A DNA stretch of 64,000 nt from AP-15 sp963724435. Lineage in GTDB: Bacteria; Pseudomonadota; Alphaproteobacteria; ATCC43930; CGMCC-115725. The position numbers and the translations under genes were made by a program. Shown here one piece after another: positions 36,492-45,162 of this stretch. Position 1 is the first letter of the stretch. Each line of letters starts with the position of its first letter. Below the pieces are notes generated by a model, which ran no database searches, was not told where the DNA came from, and saw only the letters and a program-made list of their open reading frames with translations. Where the stretch lies: positions 1,178,001 to 1,242,000 of the forward strand of contig CAVRUN010000001.1 of the NCBI GenBank assembly GCA_963724435.1, written 5' to 3'.

Positions 36492-37766
36492 TTATAGGCC
36501 CATTACACCGCGGTAATATTGATAGAGCCCGCGGATCGCGGTCTCGGTCACCATATGCGGCTCGTCACGGACGGCGCGCCCGCCCATCTCGGCGATGCAT
36601 AGGGCGTCTTCATTGCTGTCAATTCCGGCCTGCGACAGCAGCATCGCCTCGCTGTCGTCGACCGAAACGAGACCCGCCGGTCCCATCAGATTGGCCTGGC
36701 GCAGGCGGCGCTGGCGCATCTCAGGCGTATCGTCGGCATAGCCGAAAAAGGTCCAGGCGAGATCGAATTCCTGCGCGCTGATCGGGATGATCTGCCGTGT
36801 CGCCAAAGTGTTCGATTGCTGCTGCACGATCAGGTTGGGAAAGAAAGTCTGCATGACGACGGTGGCTTCGCCGGGGAACTCACGCACTGGCTCCAACAAC
36901 CGTGGGTCACGCAATGTGAAGTTCGATTTGAAGGCGCGCATCTGGCGCGTCGCTTCGTTTTCCTGCTGCTCGCCTTTGCGGCTGACCAGCACCGCGTGGC
37001 GCCCAGCCGGGTCCATCTCGATCGCCGAGCGCTGGTCAAGACGGAACAGCCCAAACGTGACCAGGAAAACGTGCAACAGGCTGGCGTGATACGGATCTTT
37101 GATGTTCTCGAACATCAATTTCCAATTGCTCGGGATGCGCTGGCGCAAATAGCCGAGCACGACCAACTCGCGGCCATCAAAAACCCGGTCGAAATAGCTG
37201 AGCATGTTTTGGCCAAGATATTCTTCGAGCGGCTCGGTCTCGGCCGACATGCTGGCAAACACGACGCCGTGACGGCGAGTTATCTCAAGCCGCTGCAGCC
37301 CGTGCTCTTCGAGTCGAAAATCGTCCGGCATGCCCCCCTGGCCGCGAAACCCGCGGCGGAACGGCACGCCGAGCAACTTGCCGGTAAGGTCGTAGGTCCA
37401 TTGGTGATAAGGGCAGACGAACTCTTTGGCCGAACCGCGCGATGCCGAGCAGAATTGCGCGCTGCGATGGGCACAACGGTTTACCAGCACCGCGATGTCA
37501 CCGGAGGGCTCGCGCACCGCGACGGTCTCGACCTGACCAAGCCGGCTGCGTTTGAAATCGGCCGGGTTCGGGATCTCGCTTTCGAGACAGACGTAAAGCC
37601 AGCTTGGGCCGGCAAAAATCCGCTGCTGCTCGCGGGCAAAAATCTCAGGGTCGGTATAGACCCAATTTGGAATGCGCGAGCTGCCGCCTTCGGGCCAGCG
37701 ACGCGCGTCCGCTTTTTCGATGCCTGGATCGATCAGTGGTCCAACGGTTCCATCGGCTGACGGCAT
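36492..37766 (-). CDS. Aromatic-ring-hydroxylating dioxygenase alpha subunit (Rieske)
   Basis: Catalytic subunit of about 424 residues. The Rieske [2Fe-2S] ligands are in NRCAHRSAQFC and FVCPYHQWTYDLTGKL (CxH and CxxH). The mononuclear iron site is NWKLMFENIKDPYHASLLHVF, giving the bridging Asp and two His. The C-terminal half is reminiscent of anthranilate- or salicylate-type oxygenases, but the substrate cannot be fixed. I prefer the ATG at 37766, which has GGAG at good spacing; 37772 is also possible. No ferredoxin or reductase gene is nearby, so electrons must come from elsewhere. Confidence 0.94.
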   Translation of the reverse strand: MPSADGTVGPLIDPGIEKADARRWPEGGSSRIPNWVYTDPEIFAREQQRIFAGPSWLYVCLESEIPNPADFKRSRLGQVETVAVREPSGDIAVLVNRCAHRSAQFCSASRGSAKEFVCPYHQWTYDLTGKLLGVPFRRGFRGQGGMPDDFRLEEHGLQRLEITRRHGVVFASMSAETEPLEEYLGQNMLSYFDRVFDGRELVVLGYLRQRIPSNWKLMFENIKDPYHASLLHVFLVTFGLFRLDQRSAIEMDPAGRHAVLVSRKGEQQENEATRQMRAFKSNFTLRDPRLLEPVREFPGEATVVMQTFFPNLIVQQQSNTLATRQIIPISAQEFDLAWTFFGYADDTPEMRQRRLRQANLMGPAGLVSVDDSEAMLLSQAGIDSNEDALCIAEMGGRAVRDEPHMVTETAIRGLYQYYRGVMGL

Positions 37767-37850
37767 CGTCATACTCCGGCGAGAGGTCGGCGCCTATCTT
37801 ACAATGCGCTGCCGATTTCGGCGATCATCCGCGCAACTAAAGATTACAGC

Positions 37851-39017
37851 TCAGAAAAACACCTCCGGCGGCTGCCCGAGGAGGACCTGGCCGACGGTTT
37901 CGTAATGCGCGTCGCGCGACTGGATCTGCTGCGTGACGGTGTGGATGTCGCGAAAACGGCGCTCGAACGGGCTGCCGGGAAAGATCGCGTCGACGCCGGC
38001 GGCCTTGTAAGTCCAATCGGCGACGGCGGCGGCATTCGTGATCGCATGTGATCCGGCAAGCCGGGCGCGGGCACGATCGGGCACACCGATCGGCGCCACG
38101 TCTTCGGCGCGATCATAAATGTCGCGCACCGTGTCGACTAGATAGCCACGAGCGGCCCCTAGCTTGGCTTCGCAGCGCGCGATCTCGGCCTGGATCACGG
38201 CGTTGTCGGCGAGCCGGCCGGTGCCGCGCGGAGTTTTGCGCTGCGCCAATTCGATGAACGCTTCGAGCATGCCGCGAGCGATGCCGAGCGCCACACTCGC
38301 GATGCCGACCGAATACAGCGTCTGCTGCGGGAAAGCGTAGAGCTTGCCGGGCTCGCGGCGCAGGGTCGGGTCCTCGCGCGTGCCGGTCAATTCCTCGGAC
38401 ACAAACAAATCTTTGACCGAATAGGATTCCGATGCGGTGCCGCGCAGCCCGATCGGGTTCCATTTGTCGAGCAAGGTCGCCTGCTCGGCCGGAAACAGCC
38501 AGGTGCGGATTGTCGGCCGGCCGAAGCGGTTGAGCCGCAATGAGCCGTCGGGCTCGACGACGGCGCCGTGCGCGCCCATCCAGCTCGCGTGGCGGCAGCC
38601 GCTGGCGAAATCCCAGCGGCCGGTGACCCGATAGCCGCCCGGCACGGCGATGCCTTGGCAATCATTGGGCGGACCCCAGGCGCAGGTCGCGCGCGGATCG
38701 CCGAATACCCGGCGGGCCGCATCGGGGCTGAGATAAGGGGCGAACAGCCCAATGCTGTTGGCAATTGACACGCACCACCCGACCGAGCCATCGGCGCGGG
38801 CTAATTCCTCGACCGCGAGCACATAGAGCCAGGGCTCGACCTCGTCGCCGCCGACCGAGCGTGGGTAGAGCATGCGGAACAGCCGGGCCTCATGCAGCCT
38901 ATCGACCAGCGCGCTCGGCAAGCGGCGGAGGCGCTCGGTCTCGTCGCCGGCGGCGGTAATCATCTCCATCAGATCGCGTGCTCGCGCCAACGGGTCGGCG
39001 CGCCTCAGATCATCCAT
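37851..39017 (-). CDS. Acyl-CoA dehydrogenase-like flavoprotein (probable flavin-dependent monooxygenase)
   Basis: Protein of 388 residues with the acyl-CoA dehydrogenase fold. It shows AVEELARADGSVGWCVSIANSIGL, GGYRVTGRWDFASGCRHASWMGAHG, NPIGLRGTASESYSVKDLFV and the C-terminal helices DAIFPGSPFERRFRDIHTVTQQIQSRDAHYETVGQV split in the usual way. This pattern fits group D monooxygenases such as HsaA or HpaB-like oxygenases better than true acyl-CoA dehydrogenases, since the catalytic Glu is not evident. It is upstream of the Rieske alpha and beta genes in the same direction, so it may act on the same pathway. Confidence 0.88.
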   Translation of the reverse strand: MDDLRRADPLARARDLMEMITAAGDETERLRRLPSALVDRLHEARLFRMLYPRSVGGDEVEPWLYVLAVEELARADGSVGWCVSIANSIGLFAPYLSPDAARRVFGDPRATCAWGPPNDCQGIAVPGGYRVTGRWDFASGCRHASWMGAHGAVVEPDGSLRLNRFGRPTIRTWLFPAEQATLLDKWNPIGLRGTASESYSVKDLFVSEELTGTREDPTLRREPGKLYAFPQQTLYSVGIASVALGIARGMLEAFIELAQRKTPRGTGRLADNAVIQAEIARCEAKLGAARGYLVDTVRDIYDRAEDVAPIGVPDRARARLAGSHAITNAAAVADWTYKAAGVDAIFPGSPFERRFRDIHTVTQQIQSRDAHYETVGQVLLGQPPEVFF

Positions 39018-39140
39018 CAGATGTCCCAGTCTTGCATCGCGCCGGAATACCGCCGCGCCCGGCGGCCGCTGTCAATCGCCGATCACACAGGCCTTTGATT
39101 CCTCCACATGTCGATGTGCAAAGGAAGCGGAGCGGGATGA

Positions 39141-39268
39141 TCACCCTCTCCCCGCTCGGGGGAGAGGGCGGGGGTGAGGTGGGGACTCCCATTCGTTCGT
39201 TAAGCCACCTCACCCTCCCATCGCGGGGCGATGGGTCCCTCCCTCTCCCCGGGGGTGGCGGAGAGGTT
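39141..39268. repeat. Composite palindromic repeat that reaches into the pqiA 3' end
   Basis: The stretch contains nested palindromes: CCCTCTCCCC with GGGGGAGAGGG (39144-39167), GGGTGAGGTGG (39172-39182) with its exact complement CCACCTCACCC (39205-39215), and CCCATCGC with GCGATGGG near 39217-39235. It resembles GC-rich interspersed repeats (CCCTCACCC type) found in many proteobacteria. The stop codon of pqiA (39200-39202) lies in its central loop. Confidence 0.7.
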
Positions 39269-40537
39269 TATATTTCGAGCCGCGGCGGCGTCCCACATCA
39301 GCCGCGGATCGAAAGTTTCGGCGGCGAACATTGTCAGGATTACGACAGCACAGAAGGCGACGGCGCCCATACCCGGCTGGATCGTGATCACCGCCCCAAA
39401 GGCGACGAGGGCGCCAAGCAACAACTCCATAAAGATGTCGATCATCGACCAGCGGCCGATAAAACGGACAATGTGATAGAGCCGGGTGCGGTCGCGCAGC
39501 CGGCCGGCAAGTCCGGTCTGAGTTGCGATCATCATGATCGACAACCCGACGAGCTTCAGTACCGGGACCGCGATGCTGGCGAAAAAGACGAGTGCGGCGA
39601 GCGGGTATTGGCGCGCTGTGATCAATTCCTCTACCCCGCCGAGGATTGTGCTTGGTTGCCCGGCGCCGAGCTGAACAATCGATAAGACCGGGTAATAATT
39701 GGCCGGGATGTAGAGGATCGCTGCGGCGATCACCAACGCCCAGGTGCGCTGAATGCTATACGGACGGCGCGGATGCAACGAGCTGCCGCAGCGCGGGCAA
39801 TGCGCGTCGTGATCTTGCGGCGCGCTGACGAGACCGCAGGTCTCGCAGCCGACCCCTCCGGCCGAGCCGTGGCACGGCAGCCGGTCGGGATCGTCCTCGC
39901 GGTCGAGCCGCTCCCACACCGCCTCGCGGTCGAGCGCACTGTCAAGCCACACCAGCACGATCATCAGCGCAAACAGCGCGTAGACACCGGTGCGCAGCCC
40001 GATCGTGACGAGGTCGCCGAGCTTGACGTAGGCGACAAAGACACCAAGCACAAAGACCTCGATCATCGACCACGGCCGCAACTTCTCGGCCCATGCAAAG
40101 AGCCGGCGCAGATGGCGCGGCGGATACCGCTCGTGGGCGCGGATCAGCACGTATAAGGTTGCGACGAGCCGGATCAGCGGTGCGAAAACGGTCACGAACA
40201 ACACCACAATCGCCAGCGGCGCCATGCTCTGCCGCACCAACTCTTCCGGCCCGGAGAACAAATTGGCGACCCGGCGAATGCCCGCGGTCTCGACACTCAT
40301 CAGCGGAAACGCGCACATGACCACGAGCAACACCAACGCCGCGATCACGAGTGCGATGACGTGCTGAAGCCGGTGGGGAGAGACCCGGCGCAGGATCGTC
40401 GGGCAGCGCGCACAATTGGCTGAGCCGCCAAAATCCAGCTCGGGGATCTGCTGCAGCAGCCCGCACCCCGGGCATTCGCACAGTTGCGGCCGGGTGGCTG
40501 GGGCCTCCATGCGCGGCGCGGGAGAAAGTTCGGTCAC
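39200..40537 (-). CDS. pqiA: Paraquat-inducible protein A (PqiA/LetA-like)
   Basis: Inner-membrane protein of 445 residues that works with the MCE protein PqiB in lipid transport between membranes. It has two PqiA repeats. Each has a zinc-ribbon-like part (CECPGCGLLQQIP with CARCP at about 18-45; CETCGLVSAPQDHDAHCPRCG at about 230-255) followed by four membrane segments. The last 20 or so residues (SATPGEREGPIAPRWEGEVA) are encoded by the palindromic repeat at 39141-39268 and are probably not original. The start overlaps the pqiC stop by 4 bases. The order pqiB-pqiC-pqiA differs from E. coli pqiABC. Confidence 0.93.
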   Translation of the reverse strand: MTELSPAPRMEAPATRPQLCECPGCGLLQQIPELDFGGSANCARCPTILRRVSPHRLQHVIALVIAALVLLVVMCAFPLMSVETAGIRRVANLFSGPEELVRQSMAPLAIVVLFVTVFAPLIRLVATLYVLIRAHERYPPRHLRRLFAWAEKLRPWSMIEVFVLGVFVAYVKLGDLVTIGLRTGVYALFALMIVLVWLDSALDREAVWERLDREDDPDRLPCHGSAGGVGCETCGLVSAPQDHDAHCPRCGSSLHPRRPYSIQRTWALVIAAAILYIPANYYPVLSIVQLGAGQPSTILGGVEELITARQYPLAALVFFASIAVPVLKLVGLSIMMIATQTGLAGRLRDRTRLYHIVRFIGRWSMIDIFMELLLGALVAFGAVITIQPGMGAVAFCAVVILTMFAAETFDPRLMWDAAAARNINLSATPGEREGPIAPRWEGEVA

Positions 40538-41142
40538 GCGCGGATCGGCAGAGTGGCTAGCATCGCGGCGACGCCGTCGGCGAGCCGGCCCACAGCGACG
40601 CTGATCGCCGCGACCTCGCCCGGCACGCCCGGCGTCGAGGGCGGTACCGAAAAGCGGAAGCTGCGCAGCACCGGCTGGCTCTGACCGGTGGCTCGGACCG
40701 CGGCTTGGGCCTGCAGCACGAGATTACCGGCGGCGTCTTCGTCGAGGCGCTGGATGTTGACTTCGACCGTCGCATCGGGCCGGGCGGTCACCGCGCCATT
40801 GTCGGCGATCACCGTGCTCTGCGGCAGGCGTTGACCCAATTCCTCGACCAAAACTCGGTTTAACATCGGGGCCAGCGGCTCGCCCCACCAATCATTCGAC
40901 ATGACGTCGAGCCGGTAGTTCTCCGACGAGCGCACGATCTGCGAGCGTTCGAGAAAATGCGCAACCGAGATCTGCTGCACCAGCACCACCCTCGGGCTGC
41001 GCGGCTGCACGGAACCCGATGCGGTTGCGATGGTAAAGAGCGCCGGGTCGGGCGATGAGCAGGCGCTAAGTGCGGCGGCAAACGTGACAGCCAGCGCGAG
41101 GGCTGCTGTCGCGGGCCGGCGCTGCGGCGACCTGTGGCTCAT
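40534..41142 (-). CDS. pqiC: PqiC/YmbA-like ABC-type transport auxiliary lipoprotein
   Basis: Outer-membrane lipoprotein of 202 residues that pairs with PqiB. The signal peptide ends in the lipobox LSAC (FAAALSACSSPDPALF), with the acylated Cys at about residue 28. The mature part has VVLVQQISVAHFLERSQIV and YRLDVMSNDWWGEPLAPMLNRVLVEELGQRL, typical of the PqiC/DUF330 family. It overlaps pqiB and pqiA by 4 bases at each end, so the three are coupled. Confidence 0.93.
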   Translation of the reverse strand: MSHRSPQRRPATAALALAVTFAAALSACSSPDPALFTIATASGSVQPRSPRVVLVQQISVAHFLERSQIVRSSENYRLDVMSNDWWGEPLAPMLNRVLVEELGQRLPQSTVIADNGAVTARPDATVEVNIQRLDEDAAGNLVLQAQAAVRATGQSQPVLRSFRFSVPPSTPGVPGEVAAISVAVGRLADGVAAMLATLPIRA

Positions 41143-42836
41143 TCGACTCCGCCCGCCGGACGGCCCTTGATCAGCGCCTCGGGGTGACGCGAAAGCAGGT
41201 CGGCAAGAGCCCGCAGCGAGCTCAGGGCATCGTTTGTTTGCACCAAGAGTCGGTCTAGATCGCGGCTGAATTTGGTGTTGTCGCCATAGCCGGCATCCAG
41301 CGAAACCAAAAGCTTGTTGGTGTTATTGAGCGTCTTTTGCAATTGGCCGGTCATTTCCGGCAACTGCTTAAAGGCTGGAGCCGTCCCAGCATTGAGGTTT
41401 CGCGTGAATGTGTCGGCAGATGCCAAAGTTGCTGAGAGCTTGTTTAATGTCTCGCGCATTTGCGGCCCGCTTAGCAAAGCGCTTGTCGATTGCAGCAGAT
41501 TTTGGAGATCCTTGCCGATCTGGTCGAAGTTGATCGTGTTGACCTTGTCCAGCAAAGTGTTGACCGAGGACTGCAGTCCGGCAAAGCCCCCACCCTCTGC
41601 CGAGGGCAATACGAAATAACCATCCTGCTCTTTAACCTCGACCGGCGATGCGTCACGCAAGAAATCGAGCGCCACCTGTTGCTGGCCGGTGATCAAATTG
41701 GTGCTCTGTAAGGTCGCGCGCAGGCCCGCCTTGAGCACCGCAGCAACCAATTCGGCGTCGGTCTCGAACACCCGTCGCCCAACGCCAACGATCCGTTCAG
41801 GCTCGATCTCGTAGCGCACCGGTGCCACGATGACGTCTTTAGTCCTGTCAAAGGCAAGCCGCACATCGAGAACGCGACCGACAGTCAATCCGTGCATCGT
41901 CACAGGCGAACCTGGGCCAAGGCCGCTGACCGAGCCCGGAAAATAAGAAACCACCTGGATCTTGCGCGTGTAGGAGGCCGCTTGTGCGGTGTCGCGGTCG
42001 GCGAACAGCGGGAAAACATGGTTATCGGCGCTCGCCACTTGCACCTTACCCCGCAAATCCGGGGTCTCAAAGGCGATGCCGCCAAGCAATAGCGCCTTGA
42101 TCAATTCGAGCTGGATTTCGAGGCCGGTGCCGGCGAGCTTGATCGACAGCCCCGAGGCGTTCCAGAACCGGGTTTCGTCGTTGACGTAGCCGTCATAGGG
42201 AGCGCGGACAAAGGCGTGGATCGTCACATATTCCGCCATGTCGGCGATGTCCCAGCCAAGTACTTCACCGACGTTCTGATCGCGGAAAAAAATCGGCGAA
42301 CCGAGCTGGATCGAACCTAGCCGCTTGGCCTTCAGCAAAAACGCATGGCCCGCAATGTGCTCGGTAAGGATCGGCGGATCCTCGACCCCTTTAAATGCGT
42401 GTTGCGGCTTTCCCGCCTCGGCGCCGGGCATCATACCGATGTAGCTGCCTGACAACAGGGTCTCGAGACCGGAGATATTGCCCGCGAAAAGTCGCGGCTT
42501 GACCACCCAAAATACCGTCTTGTCGGTCAGTAGCGGCTCGGCCTGATGGGTCGTGGCAAGCGTCACGATAACATGACTGTGGTCGGGCGCCAGTTCGAGG
42601 CTCTTGACCGTACCGAAGACGATGTCCTTGTATTTGAGCTGCGACTGGCCGGCCTGCAGACCTTCGCCGCTATTGAAGGTGACAGTGATGGTTGGTCCTT
42701 CCTTGGACAGCGTATCCCAGGCGAGCCAGGCGCCGATCGCCAGCGCCACCAGCGGGATCACCCAGATTACCGATATCCGCCGCGTACGCCGCGCCGCCGC
42801 CCGCGCCAAAACCGGCGGGTCGGAAAGATTGGTCAT
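41139..42836 (-). CDS. pqiB: PqiB: intermembrane transport MCE protein
   Basis: Protein of 565 residues (E. coli PqiB has 546) with one N-terminal membrane anchor (about 22-40, ISVIWVIPLVALAIGAWLAWDT) and three MCE domains: about 45-140 (ITVTFNSGEGLQAGQSQLKYKDI), about 160-240 (RLGSIQLGSPIFFRDQNVGEVLGW) and about 285-400 (SVSGLGPGSPVTMHGLTVGRVLDV). A C-terminal coiled coil (about 430-550) would form the needle-like tunnel that carries lipids across the periplasm. It is the first gene of the operon and has a GGGGAGA site. The PqiA pump and PqiC lipoprotein follow. Confidence 0.95.
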   Translation of the reverse strand: MTNLSDPPVLARAAARRTRRISVIWVIPLVALAIGAWLAWDTLSKEGPTITVTFNSGEGLQAGQSQLKYKDIVFGTVKSLELAPDHSHVIVTLATTHQAEPLLTDKTVFWVVKPRLFAGNISGLETLLSGSYIGMMPGAEAGKPQHAFKGVEDPPILTEHIAGHAFLLKAKRLGSIQLGSPIFFRDQNVGEVLGWDIADMAEYVTIHAFVRAPYDGYVNDETRFWNASGLSIKLAGTGLEIQLELIKALLLGGIAFETPDLRGKVQVASADNHVFPLFADRDTAQAASYTRKIQVVSYFPGSVSGLGPGSPVTMHGLTVGRVLDVRLAFDRTKDVIVAPVRYEIEPERIVGVGRRVFETDAELVAAVLKAGLRATLQSTNLITGQQQVALDFLRDASPVEVKEQDGYFVLPSAEGGGFAGLQSSVNTLLDKVNTINFDQIGKDLQNLLQSTSALLSGPQMRETLNKLSATLASADTFTRNLNAGTAPAFKQLPEMTGQLQKTLNNTNKLLVSLDAGYGDNTKFSRDLDRLLVQTNDALSSLRALADLLSRHPEALIKGRPAGGVE

Positions 42837-43019
42837 TTGTGTCTCCCCTGGCCCGGCGCGGTCCTGTGCCGCTGCGATCCGGGATCTGCAGTTTCCCGCT
42901 CCGAGGTGGCTCGGTCAATCGTGACGAAGACTAGACCCGTCTCACCCGCCCGGGGCTAGCACTTTTGGCACAATCTGAACACTTACACTCGATCTTAAAC
43001 CAACCTTTCTACACATCGA

Positions 43020-43361
43020 TTATCTGCTGGTAGCAAAAGCTTCGATAGGATGGCGGAATAAATCTGCCGGTTGTTCCGCCGGGGTTTCGATCATCAGGGT
43101 CCGGGTCGGGAACGCGAAGTCGATACCCAGTTCTTGCGCAAGATCCATAATCTGCAACAGGATCTCCTCGCGTGTTGCCAGCTCCCCCGCGTAATCGGCG
43201 ACTTCGATAAAAAAGATCACCAAAATGTTGAGACTGCTTTCACCAAAATCATTAAAGCGCACATACAGGTTGGTCTTGTTTGTGAGCGGGTGTTCGGTGA
43301 TCGCCTGCTTGATGCGCTCAGCCAACCGCTCGAGCTTTTCGCGAGAGGTACTGTAGGTCAC
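43020..43361 (-). pseudogene. C-terminal part of split MscS-type channel gene
   Basis: Continuation of the next entry in the same frame, directly after an amber codon (TAG, 43362-43364). The 113 residues (TYSTSREKLERLAERIKQAI, then LNILVIFFIEVADYAGEL) form the last part of the cytoplasmic MscS cage. The only start codon available is the GTG right after the TAG, and there is no ribosome binding site, so it is probably not made alone. Intact synthesis would need readthrough or suppression. Confidence 0.75.
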
Positions 43362-44840
43362 CTAAATCAACAGCCGCTGGCGGCGCATCGTGCGCAGGCT
43401 GAGGTTTTCGACGGTGGCGTTGACGACGTTGTTATTGGGAATCGAAACCAGTGAATTATCCGCCGTGCGGATTCGGGTGCTGCGGAATCCGACATCCTCG
43501 ACCGTGCCCTGGGTCCCGCTGACCGCCACCAGATGACCGACCCGAAACGGCTTTTCGATCATGATCAACATCGAGCCGAGCAGGTTTGCGAGACTGTCAC
43601 GCGCCGCTAATGCCACCGCCAGGCCGCCGACACCCAGCCCGGCGAGGACCGAATAGGCGGGAAACCCAAGTTCGTAAGCCCCTTGGATGAGCAAAACGAT
43701 CGCGATCACGATACCGGCAAAACGCATGCCGAGCCGGATCAGCTGACTATCGAGGCTGCGGCGCCGCAGGTGCTCGGATTGTACGATCCACTCGGCGAGG
43801 ATACCGGCAGCGATGACCGAAAGCCATGCCGCCGCGAGGAAAAGCACGCCGGTTTGAATGAACGTGGTAATCACCAGCGGTGTGCCGCTGATCCGGAGGA
43901 TCGCACACAGGAGCGGGACTGGGACGGCCGTTACCAGGATGATCGCCAGCGGAGTCAAAATGGCGCGCCAACCGGGGCCGGACTCCTCGTCCTCCGGCAA
44001 GGCTTGACGACGGCCCACCCGGTTCGCGGCACAGATCACTCCCGCGCAGATGGCCAGCCCGACTACAAAACCGAGCCATTGCCAGACAGCGACGCCATCG
44101 ATCTCCGCCTTGGCCCAGGCGGGTAGCTGCAGCATCCACCGGGTCGGGACGATGCTCTCCAATCCGATCGGCGAATTCGAATAGCCTTCGTAGATAGTGG
44201 CCGTATTGCCGCCGCTTAAGGCGCGATAGGTTTTGCTGAGTTCGGCTGCCGGGCCGGGCCTATAGGACAGCTTCTTTACCCGGTTGTAAAATTCGGGAAG
44301 GTGATCGACAGTCGCCGCAGTTACGAGATATTCGCCGGCGCGCGGCCCGCTTTCGACAAGGCCGATTTCGATCTCGGTTCCGGGCAGTCGCCATCGCTTT
44401 GCCGAGCTCCGTGCCATCGCGTCGGCATCGGGTATAGCGTCGGCTGCCGGCACCTCGATGCGATCGAGTATTTCCTTCAGTTGCAATGCGCGCTCGGGGG
44501 CGACCGCATCCCGGAGTATTGGCGGAATCGCCGATAGGTCTAATGCCTTGATCGCCTTCACCGCGTCGGATTGCAATACCGCAATCTGCTCCTGGCTCTC
44601 GTCAGGAGACAGGTAAAGTCGGCCCGACGCGCCGTATTCTTGCAAAACTTCCTGCATGCTGCGATAGGCGTCGTCGAGGGCCATGACGAAGCCTTGCAAT
44701 GTGGCGCGCGGGCTCGAAGTGTCGACCGGACGCAGCGGGTTATTGTCGGTTGGGTTCGCTGCACTCGGCAAATTAAAAGCCAGCAGCAACAGAGCAGCTG
44801 CCAGCGCGCTCCCGAGAGCAATCGCGGCAACCTGCTTCAT
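43362..44840 (-). CDS. MscS-family mechanosensitive channel, truncated by an in-frame amber codon
   Basis: Protein of 492 residues up to the TAG. A signal-like N-terminus (1-28) is followed by a periplasmic region (about 30-220), several membrane segments, the pore helix YSVLAGLGVGGLAVALAARDSLANLLGS and the MscS beta domain (VGHLVAVSGTQGTVEDVGFRSTRIRT, SIPNNNVVNATVENLSLR). The reading frame stays open across the TAG for 113 more codons of channel sequence, so the gene is one MscS-type gene with one nonsense change. The missing part is the end of the cytoplasmic domain, so the short form may not assemble. The start has a GGAGG site. Confidence 0.85.
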   Translation of the reverse strand: MKQVAAIALGSALAAALLLLAFNLPSAANPTDNNPLRPVDTSSPRATLQGFVMALDDAYRSMQEVLQEYGASGRLYLSPDESQEQIAVLQSDAVKAIKALDLSAIPPILRDAVAPERALQLKEILDRIEVPAADAIPDADAMARSSAKRWRLPGTEIEIGLVESGPRAGEYLVTAATVDHLPEFYNRVKKLSYRPGPAAELSKTYRALSGGNTATIYEGYSNSPIGLESIVPTRWMLQLPAWAKAEIDGVAVWQWLGFVVGLAICAGVICAANRVGRRQALPEDEESGPGWRAILTPLAIILVTAVPVPLLCAILRISGTPLVITTFIQTGVLFLAAAWLSVIAAGILAEWIVQSEHLRRRSLDSQLIRLGMRFAGIVIAIVLLIQGAYELGFPAYSVLAGLGVGGLAVALAARDSLANLLGSMLIMIEKPFRVGHLVAVSGTQGTVEDVGFRSTRIRTADNSLVSIPNNNVVNATVENLSLRTMRRQRLLI

Positions 44841-45162
44841 GACCGTGCCTCCGTCGGTTTTGGCGGTAAATCAGCATTAACTGCCGGTATCATACCGACA
44901 GAAACTCAGCGGCAAATTCTACGGCTAGCAATTCTTCGAGGCGGGGCGTCGTTGCCTATGCAGAATTGGCAAAATCGGTAAGAAGATTTCCCGCTCGGAG
45001 CGTACAGGCAATCGAGCTAGATACCAAAGGGTCATGTACACACCCTTGGGATCCGGACACCTCGGGCAGATACGTGCAATAGCCGATTTTCGCTCGGGCG
45101 GTTCGCAGGCTTTCAAGGCAAATCGCCCTCAACGTTGCGATCCACCGAACCTCGGTCTCGGT
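44841..45162. other. Intergenic region without a supported gene
   Basis: About 320 bases between the MscS-type gene and the acetyltransferase, both on the minus strand. It should hold the MscS promoter. An imperfect stem lies at 45025-45049, CCAAAGGGT against ACCCTTGG with one bulged base, without a T-run. No tRNA, leader or protein with family features is visible. Confidence 0.5.

Noticed and set aside
39141..39268. CRISPR-like array
   Set aside because: The palindromes differ in sequence, there are no regular spacers and no cas gene; it is a composite REP-like repeat.
45025..45049. Hairpin after the acetyltransferase gene as a terminator
   Set aside because: The stem is imperfect and no T-run follows on the minus strand.
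44925..45116. 63-codon open frame on the minus strand in the intergenic region
   Set aside because: No ribosome binding site, no recognisable motif and no sign of selection that can be seen.
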